From positions 1 to 64,000 of the forward strand of contig NZ_CAKZKO010000205.1 in the NCBI RefSeq assembly GCF_937123705.1: 64,000 bases of DNA. Direction: 5' to 3'. Within the stretch, counting starts at the first letter, position 1. Every line of letters begins with the position of its first letter. A program made the translations under genes and the position numbers. Of the stretch, positions 43,264 to 53,276 are shown piece after piece. The stretch is from an uncultured Paraglaciecola sp. (GTDB taxonomy: Bacteria > Pseudomonadota > Gammaproteobacteria > Enterobacterales > Alteromonadaceae). Below the pieces are notes generated by a model that did not search any database, was not told the DNA's origin, and worked only from the letters and a program-made list of their open reading frames with translations.

Positions 43264-44731
43264 TAACAACGTTGTTAAGCAAATTGCCATCGGTAGTATT
43301 TGGTCAATGCTTATGCGAATGTCAATTCGATTCCTGGGTATTATCAGCGTCATCATTCTTGCGCGAGTTTTACTGCCTGAGGATTACGGTATCGTTGCCA
43401 AAGCAGTTATTTTGTCTGGATTTTTAGATTTAGTGACACAATTTGGATTTGCCGCGGCATTAATTCAAAATCAACAAGCAACCAAAGAGGATTATGATAC
43501 GGTCTGGACACTGAGCATCATTCGAGCCATTTTACTTGCAGTCATTATGTGTGTTTTATCTATTCCGTTGGCCGAATATTTTAAGGAGCCTGCCGTACAG
43601 CACTTGATATACGTATACGCAATTTCAACTTTAATTCAAGGTTTTAACAATGTAGGTATTGTTGATTTTTTAAAAGATATGAACTTCCAACTCGACTTTA
43701 AGTTTAATCTAATAAAAAAGTTAGTATCTTTTACTACAACCATTGCAATCGCAATTACATGGGAAACTTATTGGGCTTTTCCTATAGGTATACTTTTTAG
43801 CAATGTTATTGCATTGTTCGCAAGTTACATATTGTCAAGATACAGGCCTACTTTAACATTTGCTTCAGTAAAACATATCTTTCATTTTTCAAAGTGGATG
43901 TTTGCCTATGAATTAATGGGGGCATTTTCAACAAAAATGGATGCATTTCTTTTAGGTAGATTTACGTCTTCAGAATCGCTTGGGCTTTATACCATGGGTT
44001 ATGAAATATCTGGAATGCCGTCAACTGAAATATCTATGCCAGTCGCTCGAGCTGCACTACCTGGCTTATCTAAACTCAACAACTCTCGTTCTAAGCTAGT
44101 AAAAACGTATGTTGATATCCTAGCATCAACTTTATTACTTGCTATACCCGCGGCAGCTGGTTTAAGTGTGTTAGCTGAGGATATAGTTAAGCTAGCACTA
44201 GGAGAAAATTGGTTGAGTGTGATACCTCTAGTTCAAGTATTAGCATTTTTTGGGATTACAAGAGTTTTCGTGTCTTGTGCAGTTTCTGCGTTAATCGCTT
44301 TCAAACGGGTCGACATCCTCAGTAAATATTCTTTGTTTATGTTGATTATTAAACTTGCAATTTTACCTTTAGCTGTAGTTAGTTATGGTTTAGTCGGTGC
44401 AACATATGGCGTGTTTGTCTGTGGAATAATAGGCATGCTGTCTATTTTAATAATACAGCATTATATTGGGCTTTTGAACATTTGGCTACTAATGCAACAA
44501 ACATGGCGCATAATTACATCGGCGATAATCATGTATGGATTATTATTCTACGCAGTGCCACTGGTACACAGTTTGAGCTTTCCGTTGCTAATAAATCTCA
44601 TTGTGGAAATCACAATAGGCATGACCTCTTTCAGTATTATATTATTAATATTAACAATTTTAGTGCGCTCTGAAACAGGTCCAGAGAAAAAGCTCTATTT
44701 AATCATCAAGAATAAAATGAGAACAATTTAA
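43256..44731 (+). CDS. Polysaccharide flippase (WzxC/MOP family)
   Basis: A 491-residue membrane protein with 12-14 hydrophobic segments. The start GSIWSMLMRMSIRFLGIISVIILARVL and LPEDYGIVA are typical of the lipopolysaccharide biosynthesis/WzxC group. It should flip the lipid-linked repeat unit to the periplasm. It overlaps the ligase gene by eight bases and is followed by the asparagine-synthase-like gene after about 30 bases. Confidence 0.9.
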   Translation: MSSNNVVKQIAIGSIWSMLMRMSIRFLGIISVIILARVLLPEDYGIVAKAVILSGFLDLVTQFGFAAALIQNQQATKEDYDTVWTLSIIRAILLAVIMCVLSIPLAEYFKEPAVQHLIYVYAISTLIQGFNNVGIVDFLKDMNFQLDFKFNLIKKLVSFTTTIAIAITWETYWAFPIGILFSNVIALFASYILSRYRPTLTFASVKHIFHFSKWMFAYELMGAFSTKMDAFLLGRFTSSESLGLYTMGYEISGMPSTEISMPVARAALPGLSKLNNSRSKLVKTYVDILASTLLLAIPAAAGLSVLAEDIVKLALGENWLSVIPLVQVLAFFGITRVFVSCAVSALIAFKRVDILSKYSLFMLIIKLAILPLAVVSYGLVGATYGVFVCGIIGMLSILIIQHYIGLLNIWLLMQQTWRIITSAIIMYGLLFYAVPLVHSLSFPLLINLIVEITIGMTSFSIILLILTILVRSETGPEKKLYLIIKNKMRTI

Positions 44732-44762
44732 TATACTTTTATATGAATATCAGAAGGTAACA

Positions 44763-46427
44763 ATGTCTATATTTGCCGGTGTTATATGTTTAAACAACCC
44801 AACCTTAAAACGCATTATTACGGACGAGGTAAGAACGAACTTTAAAGATGAATGTGGAACTAAAGACATATTCCAGCACAGTGAAGATTCGATATTTTTT
44901 ACATCTTACGCTTTATTTGAAAGTAATATTCGTAGCTCAAAAAAATCAACTGATATTATTAATGGGAATCCTCTATTCGAAAACGATTTCGCAGATAAAT
45001 CTTGTTTAGAACAACGGCTCTTTGAGACATTACGAAGCGCTAGGGGCGTTTTTTCAGGTTTAATCTATGATAAATCAAATGATAAAACCTCAATTTTTAC
45101 TGATAAAATGGGTATCAGGCCCGTCTATTATTATCATGGTAATGGAGTGTTTATATTTTCTTCTCTCCTTTCTGTTATTCAAAAAATATCAGTAATTGAC
45201 AAATCACTAGATAGTCTAGGCATAATCGAAATGCTTGCGTTTGGGTATTGCCTTTCAAATCGCACTCAATTTGAAAACATTAAACGTTTAGATGGTGCAG
45301 AAATCCTCCATTTTGAGAAAGATGAAATAAGCTCCCAATACTATTGGGATTGGAAGAATATCCCTATTAATGAAAAAGTCACTGTTCAAGATATTAATGA
45401 CCTTTATGATTGTTTCGATGACGCCATACAGTTGCGTTTAGATAATAGTGAAGAAGCTATTAGCTTCTTAAGTGGAGGGTTAGACTCAAGGGTTATTGCA
45501 TCTAAAGTAAAGCAGTATGTTAAAAAGCTGCATACATTTAATTTTTCTACAAGTCGCTCTCAAGACAATGAATATGCTCGATTATTTGCTGAAAGCGCCA
45601 AGCTTAACCATAATGAAAAGACCTTTGAAACCCTTGCTTTCCCTAATTGGACGCAGCTAATTGCTGATTGCGTACAAGAGCCTAATTATGGGATTAGTAA
45701 TAATGTTGATAAAAGTAACATTTGGTCTGGAGACGGGGGAAGTGTTGCAGTAGGCCATGTATATATTACACAAGATATATTAAATGCTTTAAAAAATGAT
45801 GATTTCACATTAGCTGCAAAGATATTTCAAACACACACACAAACATTTGTACCTGAAAAATTTTTAACCAATAATTTTAATAAGACTGCAAACCTAAAGT
45901 TAACAGAAAGTATAATAAGAGAGATGGCTCCAAACCAAAACGATAGTGGAAAAGCAATATATTATTTTCTAATGAATAATGATCAAAAACGGCATTTACA
46001 TATACATTTTGAAACCATGGGGCAACATAAAACAGAATTGCATTTGCCGTTTTTTGACAGTGTCTTTTTAGAAAAAATTCATAAAATTCACAGTCGAGAC
46101 ATGTTAAATCACAAGCTATATATGCAGTGGTTTCAAAACTTTCATCCATCATCTCGAACCACGCCTTGGCAAACATACCCAGGGCATGAGCCATGTCCAA
46201 TTAAGGTGGAAAACAACTTAACGTATCAGTGGACTAAAGCCAAAAATAAAAAGTGGCACCTAACCGAAATTCTAGAGATATTTCAGTTATTGAGAAACAA
46301 AAAGGTGTTTAACTTTTTTGATAAGAAAAAAGTTTATGCTGCATTTATACTTCACACGCTAAAGTTAAAAAATTATTCTTATTTATTCGGAAAAATTGCA
46401 TTTTTAGGCAAAGTACTTAAAGAATAA
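44763..46427 (+). CDS. Asparagine synthase-like protein lacking the glutaminase Cys
   Basis: A 554-residue protein with the asparagine synthetase architecture: a degenerate Ntn domain (residues 1-200) and an ATP-pyrophosphatase domain with SGGLDSR at 237-243. The essential Cys2 of class II amidotransferases is absent (MSIFAGVIC), although MGIRPVYYYHG is conserved. Glutamine hydrolysis is therefore unlikely, and it may use ammonia or another nucleophile. The gene is noticeably AT-rich and carries many Lys/Asn codons, unlike the earlier glycosyltransferases, which hints at separate acquisition. It converges on a minus-strand acyltransferase remnant 13 bases away. Confidence 0.82.
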   Translation: MSIFAGVICLNNPTLKRIITDEVRTNFKDECGTKDIFQHSEDSIFFTSYALFESNIRSSKKSTDIINGNPLFENDFADKSCLEQRLFETLRSARGVFSGLIYDKSNDKTSIFTDKMGIRPVYYYHGNGVFIFSSLLSVIQKISVIDKSLDSLGIIEMLAFGYCLSNRTQFENIKRLDGAEILHFEKDEISSQYYWDWKNIPINEKVTVQDINDLYDCFDDAIQLRLDNSEEAISFLSGGLDSRVIASKVKQYVKKLHTFNFSTSRSQDNEYARLFAESAKLNHNEKTFETLAFPNWTQLIADCVQEPNYGISNNVDKSNIWSGDGGSVAVGHVYITQDILNALKNDDFTLAAKIFQTHTQTFVPEKFLTNNFNKTANLKLTESIIREMAPNQNDSGKAIYYFLMNNDQKRHLHIHFETMGQHKTELHLPFFDSVFLEKIHKIHSRDMLNHKLYMQWFQNFHPSSRTTPWQTYPGHEPCPIKVENNLTYQWTKAKNKKWHLTEILEIFQLLRNKKVFNFFDKKKVYAAFILHTLKLKNYSYLFGKIAFLGKVLKE

Positions 46428-46439
46428 GCTCGTTAAGAG

Positions 46440-47545
46440 TTACTTGTGGACCCTACCTATACTAAGTATTTCGACTATTTTTTCCAAGCCCGCATTGAAT
46501 TCTCGTTTGTAAACATACCTATTTTTTTCAATGAAGTGACTAACAATTAATACTAAGCCAGGCGTTACAACCCATATAGAAAGAATGTTCTGAATTGGGC
46601 TAGAAGAAAAAGGAAAAATAATATAAAAAAAGTACATAAAAGGCATATGCAACAAATATAATGAAAATGTATGAGACGAAATTTTTTGAACAAACCGACC
46701 AAAAATTTCACCAAAAACTTCTAATCTTAATAAAATGTTGTACGCTCCATAAATATTCATGGAAATGAAAAGTGTTAATATGTAGTCGACTAAGAATTTT
46801 TCTGAAGGTTGCAACAATAAATTAAATAGGGTGTCTCCAAAAAAGTTAAAAGAAAAAGCGTTGATATACTTTTGAAATAAAGAATTTGAAAAAATAATGA
46901 TGCCTAATATAGACAAGAAATATATTGCTATTGCTGCATAAAGTGGTGTTCTAAATCGTTGTGAAACTTTGTAACATAGAGCACCTGCAAGCCAAATGGG
47001 TAAGTATAGCAAGATGCTAGGACCCATTATAACTATCACACAAGTAAGCAATACTATTCTTATACTATTATTTGAGTAAATTAAAATACCAAAAAACACA
47101 TAATATAGAACTTCATACCCTAGCGACCAATACGGTAAATTTAAAAAAACAGGTGTAGCAACCCAACTTTGATTGACAAAAAAAATAGAAGTAAACAACA
47201 TTCTAATTGGACTTGCTAACTCTACAGATAATGAACTATAAGCCTGCTCATCTATTTCCATTCCAAGATAATAGAGAAAAACTGTTATTAGCAAAGCAGG
47301 TACTACAACTGAGTAAATTCTAGAAAGTCGATTGATTGTGTAAGCTTTCGCAGATTCACCTTTTTCATAAACAACATATGTAATTACAAACCCGGATAAA
47401 ACAAAAAAATAACAACGGCTTCATGACCCAACCCTCCCAATTGCCATAACCAACCACCAGAAAATCCAGGGGCATGTGACAAAAATACAACAGAGGCAGC
47501 GAGGAAACGAATCAAGTCTAGATATATTGAAAATTGTTTGTTCAT
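46440..47545 (-). pseudogene. Acyltransferase-3 family gene with a frameshift
   Basis: Reading minus from ATG 47545 gives a normal acyltransferase start (LDLIRFLAASVVFLSHAPGF, Arg13 and His24 of the active-site region), but the frame ends soon after GHEAVV. Adding one base in the run of seven T (plus-strand A run 47403-47409) restores FFVLSGFVITYVV and joins the long downstream frame (46440-47294 and its extension), which holds the remaining membrane segments. The complete product would be about 365 residues and would acetylate or acylate a sugar. It is either a recent inactivation, a phase-variable gene, or a sequencing error at the homopolymer. Confidence 0.8.
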
Positions 47546-47580
47546 TTAGTCATTACGCTGAAAATGAAACATATACTAAC

Positions 47581-48237
47581 TCATTTACCTTTAAGTTTTT
47601 TCTGAAGCCCATTTAAGGGATAACCTAACTTCTTAGCTTTTTTTGCCATTACTTTGGCTTTGTCAATTCTGTTTGTGTCCAAATAAAATAAGCCTAAATT
47701 ATAAATAATCTCAGGGTTTTCGGGCTGAAATTTGAAAGCAAATAAATATTCTCGTTCCGCTTCATTTATTCTGTTTAGTTTTGCTAAATGCATGGCATAA
47801 AGCATATGAGTCACACCATCATTGCTATTCATATGTAATGCACGCTTAAAGTAACATTCAGCGGTATATTCTTGTGGTTTAAATAGTTCGCCTGCTTTCA
47901 ATTTACCCCTTAAACGCATTTCATATTTTGATATAGCATAAAGAGCACGATGATAATTAGGAATGGCACGTAAAGTGTAACCAATATCACCAGCTATAGA
48001 TGCGCTATTCCCTTTAATTAATCGCTCAACTGAAGGGGTGAAGTGTGCTCCTAAAACAATAGGAAGTTTATCCTTATGGTTAGGATTAGTGTAATCCCAT
48101 GGTCCATAAGAAGCAGTAAGTGGACGTCCTTTTACAATATCACAGGTGTTATTATTCCTGTCTATACGAGCTAGGGCATTCGTGGATAAAAAAACAAATA
48201 AACAAAAAAGAATGGCGGGTAATTTTGAGAGACTCAT
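47581..48237 (-). CDS. Exported TPR-repeat protein
   Basis: A 218-residue protein with a signal peptide (ending NALA). The first half has a conserved-looking block (KLPIVLGAHFTPSVERLIKG). From about residue 125 tetratricopeptide-like repeats follow (AECYFKRALHMNSNDGVTHMLYAMHLAKLNR, then PENPEIIYNLGLFYLDTNR). Probably a periplasmic scaffold. It is on the minus strand with the frameshifted acyltransferase, separated from it by 35 bases. No specific function is known to me. Confidence 0.75.
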   Translation of the reverse strand: MSLSKLPAILFCLFVFLSTNALARIDRNNNTCDIVKGRPLTASYGPWDYTNPNHKDKLPIVLGAHFTPSVERLIKGNSASIAGDIGYTLRAIPNYHRALYAISKYEMRLRGKLKAGELFKPQEYTAECYFKRALHMNSNDGVTHMLYAMHLAKLNRINEAEREYLFAFKFQPENPEIIYNLGLFYLDTNRIDKAKVMAKKAKKLGYPLNGLQKKLKGK

Positions 48238-48312
48238 AAAGATACTTCCTGTTTAACTCAAATGGATACATAATGGATACACTTTGATAACTTAACTTTA
48301 TTATCGGCATAA

Positions 48313-49569
48313 ATGAAGCAAAATAATAAGCCAAATGCATTATATGTGGCCTTTCACTATCCTCCAATCTTAGGCAGTAGTGGTGTTCATCGCACCCTGG
48401 CCTTTACCCGTCATTTATCAGAGAAAGGCTGGAAGGTAACGGTTCTTACGGCTTCGCTTAAATCTTACGTCAAATGGGCAGAAGATCAGTTTTCATTTAT
48501 TCCAAAAGATGTAAAAGTGATCCGAGCATTTGGTCGCGACACTTCTCGGCATTTTTCATGGCGAAACAAATATCTATCTTGGATGGCGTTACCCGACAAT
48601 TGGCAAAGTTGGATTTTTGGTGGTTTTTTTGCCGGGCTGTGGTCTATTTTACGTCAACGTCCTGATGTGATTGTCTCTACTTATCCTATCGCCTCAGCGC
48701 ATTGTATTGGCTATTTACTACATAGGATTACGGGTGTTCCTTGGGTAGCCGACTTACGAGATCCTATGGCGCAAGATGATTACCCCACTGAGCCTCGCAA
48801 AAAGAAGTGTTTTGTCTGGATAGAAAATAAAATTGTTAAACATTGCGCTAAAGCGATAGTGACAACGCCCGGCGCTAAGATTTTTTATCAACAGAAGTTC
48901 CCCGATATTGCAGATGAATTTTGGCAAGTGCTCCCTAATGGTTTTGACGAAACTATATTTTCTCAAATTGCTGAAAGCGAAACTATCGATAAAGCCGCGG
49001 GGCCTTATATTTTAATGCATAGCGGCGTTATTTATCCTTCAGAGCGTGACCCCACGCAGTTGTTTCAGGCTGTTAGCGAACTTAAACAGGAAGGCATCAT
49101 AAACAGTAAAAAAATAAAGATTAGGTTAAGGGCTACAGGCCACGACTCTTTGTTTATCCAACAGATTAATTTTTTGGATATTGGTGACATTTTTGAGCTA
49201 CAGCCGCCTATTCCATATAAACAAGCTTTGTCTGAAATGTTTGAAGTGGATGCTTTACTGTTACTTCAAGCAGCAAACTGTAACTATCAAATCCCTGCTA
49301 AAGCCTATGAATACTTACGAGTTCAAAAGCCAGTTTTAGCGTTAACCCCTAAAGTAGGTGACACTGGGCAGTTGCTTGACAAAGCAGGGGTTGCCAATAT
49401 TGCGGATCTCGATGATAAGCAGCAAATAAAAACTGCGTTAACGGACTTTATCTACAAGCTTGAAGAAGGTAATTTTGAGTTTGACAACCTCGATAAGTTG
49501 CAACGTTTTTCAAGGCAACAACAAGCCATTACATTTGAAAAAATATTACAGCAAACCATGTCTGTATAA
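48313..49569 (+). CDS. Glycosyltransferase (GT4-like)
   Basis: A 418-residue GT-B protein. The N-terminal ALYVAFHYPPILGSSGVHRTLAFTRHL, the VPWVADLRDPMAQDDY acceptor-side block, and the C-terminal QIPAKAYEYLRVQKPVLAL donor-binding region fit the family seen in many capsule and exopolysaccharide loci. The start at ATG 48313 has no clear ribosome site and could be slightly off. It returns the locus to the plus strand after two minus-strand genes. Confidence 0.83.
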   Translation: MKQNNKPNALYVAFHYPPILGSSGVHRTLAFTRHLSEKGWKVTVLTASLKSYVKWAEDQFSFIPKDVKVIRAFGRDTSRHFSWRNKYLSWMALPDNWQSWIFGGFFAGLWSILRQRPDVIVSTYPIASAHCIGYLLHRITGVPWVADLRDPMAQDDYPTEPRKKKCFVWIENKIVKHCAKAIVTTPGAKIFYQQKFPDIADEFWQVLPNGFDETIFSQIAESETIDKAAGPYILMHSGVIYPSERDPTQLFQAVSELKQEGIINSKKIKIRLRATGHDSLFIQQINFLDIGDIFELQPPIPYKQALSEMFEVDALLLLQAANCNYQIPAKAYEYLRVQKPVLALTPKVGDTGQLLDKAGVANIADLDDKQQIKTALTDFIYKLEEGNFEFDNLDKLQRFSRQQQAITFEKILQQTMSV

Positions 49570-49662
49570 GGAAGTTTTTAGCCCATTTACAGCGGTTAAA
49601 CCATTGCACTACGGGACTATTTTGTTAACAATAGCCGATTAAAGGAAGTACAGGATAAATAC

Positions 49663-51402
49663 ATGACAGATTCTTCGGCCGCTGCAATATGTCAGCCCAT
49701 TAGGTTGCCAGTTCACGATAATTTACGTTGTGAGGTTTATACTCAGGCATCCCAAAACACCTTCAAGAACGAGCATGTTGCTATTGTTTGGTGCGGTAAT
49801 ATTTATCAGGAACAAGATAAATTAAGCGGGGCAGACTTAGCGCAGTTGTATCAAGATGCCAAGGATATTCAGGCGTTTTACCAGCAGCTTCATGGCCGCT
49901 TTTGGCTATTAACTGTAGACAATGCCGCGCAGCAACTCACTTTGGTGAATGACCAAATGGGTATCCAACCCTGCTATTATTCGCTGCAAGATGGCTGTTT
50001 GTATGTTTCTGAATCACTGGAAATTCTACGCCAGCAGGCTAAAGTAACTTGCACTTTGTCGAAGCAGGCAATTTACAATTATTTCTACTTTCATTGTATT
50101 CCCGCGCCAGACACCATTTATCAAGAATGTTTTAAATTGGCACCGGCCAATGCCATTAGTTTTAATGCCCAAACACAGCAACAATGCGAAAACTTGTATC
50201 GCCCAGACTTTGCCAAGCAAATAACCGACACCCAACTAGCTCAAAAAGAGTGCTTAACCACCTTAGATGAAACAGTAAAACAGCAAGTTTCGGAAAACTG
50301 TGGTGCGTTTTTAAGTGGCGGCTTAGACAGCTCAACCGTGGCCGGTATGTTGGCTAAACATCAAACACCAGCCAAAACATTCTCTATCGGTTTTGATGTC
50401 CCTGCCTATGATGAAACAGCTTATGCCAAGCTCACTGCCGAGCATTTTAATACCGAACATAAGGTGTTGTATTTAACACCCGAAATGGCGGCAAAAGAAT
50501 TTGTGAAAGTGGCCCAGTATTTTGATGAGCCCTTTGGCAATTCATCGGCGATGGCGGCGTATTTTTGTGCCACTTTTGCCAAACAAAATGGGGTAACTCA
50601 TTTGCTGGCAGGGGATGGCGGTGATGAACTATTTGCCGGAAACGAGCGTTATGCCAAGCAAAAAGTGTTTGAGCACTTTCATCAAGCTCCTAAATGGCTA
50701 CAAGCTCTGCCTAGGGTGTTTTTTAACAATGAGTTAGCCCGAAAAATACCTATTGCTAAAAAGGCGGCCAGCTATATCGAACAAGCGGATGTGCCACTGC
50801 CAGACCGTATGGAAACCTTTAATTTTATCAAGCAGCTGGGCGCACAGAATATGTTCGAATCGGCTTTTTTAGCCGATATCGATAGCAACAAAACCATTGA
50901 GTTGAAACGCCAGCGCTACAGCGAGTGTAAGAGTGACGATCCGGTTGATTCTATGTTGTATTTGGACTGGAAGTTCACCTTAGCCGATAACGACTTAGTC
51001 AAAGTCACTAAAATGTGTGAGTTAGCAGGTGTTAGCGTGGACTTCCCGTTTTTAGACCGCAAACTGATTGATTTTAGTTGTTCTGTGCCGGCAGAAACAA
51101 AATTACCCGGTGGGAAATTACGGGACTTTTATAAAAAAAGCTGTGAAGGTTTCTTAAATGACGCCACTCTAAACAAGAGTAAACACGGTTTTGGTCTGCC
51201 TTTTGGTGTGTGGATGAAACAAAACCAGCAACTTAAAGATATCACCGCACAATGCCTTAATGCGTTTAAACAGCGTAACATTGTAAAGGATTCACTAATT
51301 GATGATGCACTCAAGGCGCACGACAGTGTTCACGCCAGTTATTATGGCGAGCTTATCTGGATTATGGTGATTTTAGAATTGTGGTTACAAGGCAAGGAAT
51401 AA
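49663..51402 (+). CDS. Asparagine synthase-like protein with degenerate glutaminase domain
   Basis: A 579-residue asparagine synthetase homologue. The ATP-pyrophosphatase PP-loop is LSGGLDSS (residues 217-224), and GDGGDELFAGNERY and the late KHGFGLPFGVWMK are conserved. The N-terminal domain starts MTDSSAAAIC and lacks both Cys2 and the RGPD motif, so glutaminase activity is improbable. In this locus it may amidate or form a peptide-like bond on a sugar acid (inference). AAAGGAAG lies before the start, and the deacetylase gene follows after four bases. Confidence 0.85.
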   Translation: MTDSSAAAICQPIRLPVHDNLRCEVYTQASQNTFKNEHVAIVWCGNIYQEQDKLSGADLAQLYQDAKDIQAFYQQLHGRFWLLTVDNAAQQLTLVNDQMGIQPCYYSLQDGCLYVSESLEILRQQAKVTCTLSKQAIYNYFYFHCIPAPDTIYQECFKLAPANAISFNAQTQQQCENLYRPDFAKQITDTQLAQKECLTTLDETVKQQVSENCGAFLSGGLDSSTVAGMLAKHQTPAKTFSIGFDVPAYDETAYAKLTAEHFNTEHKVLYLTPEMAAKEFVKVAQYFDEPFGNSSAMAAYFCATFAKQNGVTHLLAGDGGDELFAGNERYAKQKVFEHFHQAPKWLQALPRVFFNNELARKIPIAKKAASYIEQADVPLPDRMETFNFIKQLGAQNMFESAFLADIDSNKTIELKRQRYSECKSDDPVDSMLYLDWKFTLADNDLVKVTKMCELAGVSVDFPFLDRKLIDFSCSVPAETKLPGGKLRDFYKKSCEGFLNDATLNKSKHGFGLPFGVWMKQNQQLKDITAQCLNAFKQRNIVKDSLIDDALKAHDSVHASYYGELIWIMVILELWLQGKE

Positions 51403-51406
51403 CCGA

Positions 51407-52351
51407 GTGATACATTGGTGTTTAAAACAGCTTGGCCAACTCACCAGCAAAAACAAGCTGAGTATTTTGATTTATCATCAAGTGGTTGCCGAAAAAGATC
51501 CTATGCGCCCGTCTGAACCCGATGCCGCCGAGTTCCGCTGGCAAATGCAACTAATTCGGGATTACTTTAATCCACTGCCATTGGCAGAAGCGGTCACAAT
51601 GCTTAAACAAGGCCAATTACCCGCCAATTCGGTATGCGTCACCTTCGATGATGGTTATCTTAATAACTTAACTGTGGCCCAGCCCATCTTGCAAGAATTA
51701 GGCATTCCCGCCACCGTTTATGTAGCTACCGGATTTAGTCATGGCTGCAATATGTGGAATGACCGGCTAATTGATTTAATCGGCAATCAACAAATAACGG
51801 AATTTAACTTGGCAGCGCTGGATTTACCGGTGGCCAAAGTGAGTGATTGGGCCTCGCGGCGCGAGTTGGCATATAGCCTTATTCCCAAAATAAAATATCA
51901 AGACTATCAACAGCGGAGCACGATCATCGATCAGTTATATGCCGATAATCAGACCAGTGAAGCCAAACCCAAGATGATGACGCCCGAACAAGTCAAACAA
52001 TTATCCGAACTTGGGATCGAGATTGGGGCCCATACGGTTGACCATCCCATACTAAAATCGCAGACATTAGCTGAGCAAACAAGGCAAATAAGCGAGAGTA
52101 AGCAAACTCTAGAAAGCTGGATAAATAAACCCGTAACGGGCTTTGCCTATCCAAATGGCAAGCCCGATAACGATTACACATCAGAAGCCGTAGTGGCAGT
52201 GGCCGCCGCCGGTTTCGACTATGGGGTGTCCACCCAATGGGGCATATCAACTCCACAAGCAAAATGGTGTGAGCTAAATCGCTTTACGCCGTGGGATAAA
52301 TCGCACCTTAAATTTCATTTACGATTGGTTAAAAATAAATTGGGGTTATAA
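51407..52351 (+). CDS. Polysaccharide deacetylase (NodB family)
   Basis: A 314-residue enzyme. NodB motif 1 is VTFDDGYLNN (TFDDG at 79-83), motif 2 is GAHTVDHP (207-214) with the metal His pair, and GFAYPNGKPDN is motif 3. No signal peptide is apparent; an N-terminal LSILIYHQV strand leads the domain. It should deacetylate an amino sugar of the polymer and is the second such enzyme in the locus. GTG start at 51407. Its last six bases overlap the end of the convergent glycosyltransferase gene. Confidence 0.87.
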   Translation: MIHWCLKQLGQLTSKNKLSILIYHQVVAEKDPMRPSEPDAAEFRWQMQLIRDYFNPLPLAEAVTMLKQGQLPANSVCVTFDDGYLNNLTVAQPILQELGIPATVYVATGFSHGCNMWNDRLIDLIGNQQITEFNLAALDLPVAKVSDWASRRELAYSLIPKIKYQDYQQRSTIIDQLYADNQTSEAKPKMMTPEQVKQLSELGIEIGAHTVDHPILKSQTLAEQTRQISESKQTLESWINKPVTGFAYPNGKPDNDYTSEAVVAVAAAGFDYGVSTQWGISTPQAKWCELNRFTPWDKSHLKFHLRLVKNKLGL

Positions 52352-53275
52352 ACTACTTGCTCGTTTACTTTTTAAAAGTGTCAGCACGTCAATAATTTGC
52401 AAGTGCTTTAACATTGACCACATATTTTTTTGGAAGTCTTTCTTTTTATTTGAAATTTGCTGGCATAGCGTATTTTGGTCTGCCAAGTCCAATGAATACT
52501 GTTCTAAAATTTGTTCACGATATTTAACTTCATCTAATAACCTCATCCCTAAATGTTTGGTTCCCCATTCAGCTCCAGAAAAAATATTAACACCTGCTCC
52601 ATAGGTACAGGTGATAAAAGCTGTAAACGATATGTTACTTGCATCACAACATAGACTTAACCACATGTGATAATCCTCACCCGCGTAGCTATAAGTTTCA
52701 TCAAAACGCAACTGTGAGAATTTCTTGAACCTAAAACTTACAGTCGAAGTTCCTATAATATTAGCGAGTGCGATTTGAGAAAGCATATTACCTTGGTATA
52801 ATAAACTTTCTGTATTTTCAATAGCCTTGTGTTCGTTCGGATCAACTCTGCCTGCTCGTTCAAATGCCCCTACATCCTGATTTAACTGTGTGAAATTACA
52901 AAAATGAAAATCAGAGCCGCTATCCAAAGCTTGCAAAGAATGAAAAATATGATTTTTCAACCAAACATCGTCTGAGTCTAGAAAAGAGACATATTCTGAT
53001 TCTTCAGAAACACGGTCTAACGCATAGTTTCTTGCCTTTGAAACACCACCATTAGGAACACGAAACACCTTGATTTTGTCCACTAAAGTAGAGCTAATCC
53101 CCTGTAATTCTGATTCGGCGGGTATAGGTGAGCCATCATCTACGATAATCACTTCTTGAATACGTTTTAAGGCCGTTTGATTACTTATACTATTTAACGC
53201 ATTAAGTAAGGTTCCAGCTTTTTTTTGGAAATATGGAATAATCACACTTGTTTTAGTCATGGTTTTCTCCATCAT
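52346..53275 (-). CDS. Glycosyltransferase family 2 protein
   Basis: A 309-residue GT-A enzyme. SVIIPYFQKKAGTLLNALNSI starts the domain, VIIVDDGSPIPAE is the nucleotide-binding strand, VSFLDSDDVWLKNH contains the DxD, and a long C-terminal region (YSYAGEDYHMWLSL) follows. The start may be ATG 53275 or ATG 53260 (MTKTSVII); both have GGAG-type sites. It is third of three minus-strand genes, two bases after the previous one. Probably a side-branch transferase. Confidence 0.85.
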   Translation of the reverse strand: MMEKTMTKTSVIIPYFQKKAGTLLNALNSISNQTALKRIQEVIIVDDGSPIPAESELQGISSTLVDKIKVFRVPNGGVSKARNYALDRVSEESEYVSFLDSDDVWLKNHIFHSLQALDSGSDFHFCNFTQLNQDVGAFERAGRVDPNEHKAIENTESLLYQGNMLSQIALANIIGTSTVSFRFKKFSQLRFDETYSYAGEDYHMWLSLCCDASNISFTAFITCTYGAGVNIFSGAEWGTKHLGMRLLDEVKYREQILEQYSLDLADQNTLCQQISNKKKDFQKNMWSMLKHLQIIDVLTLLKSKRASSL

Positions 53276-53276
53276 T

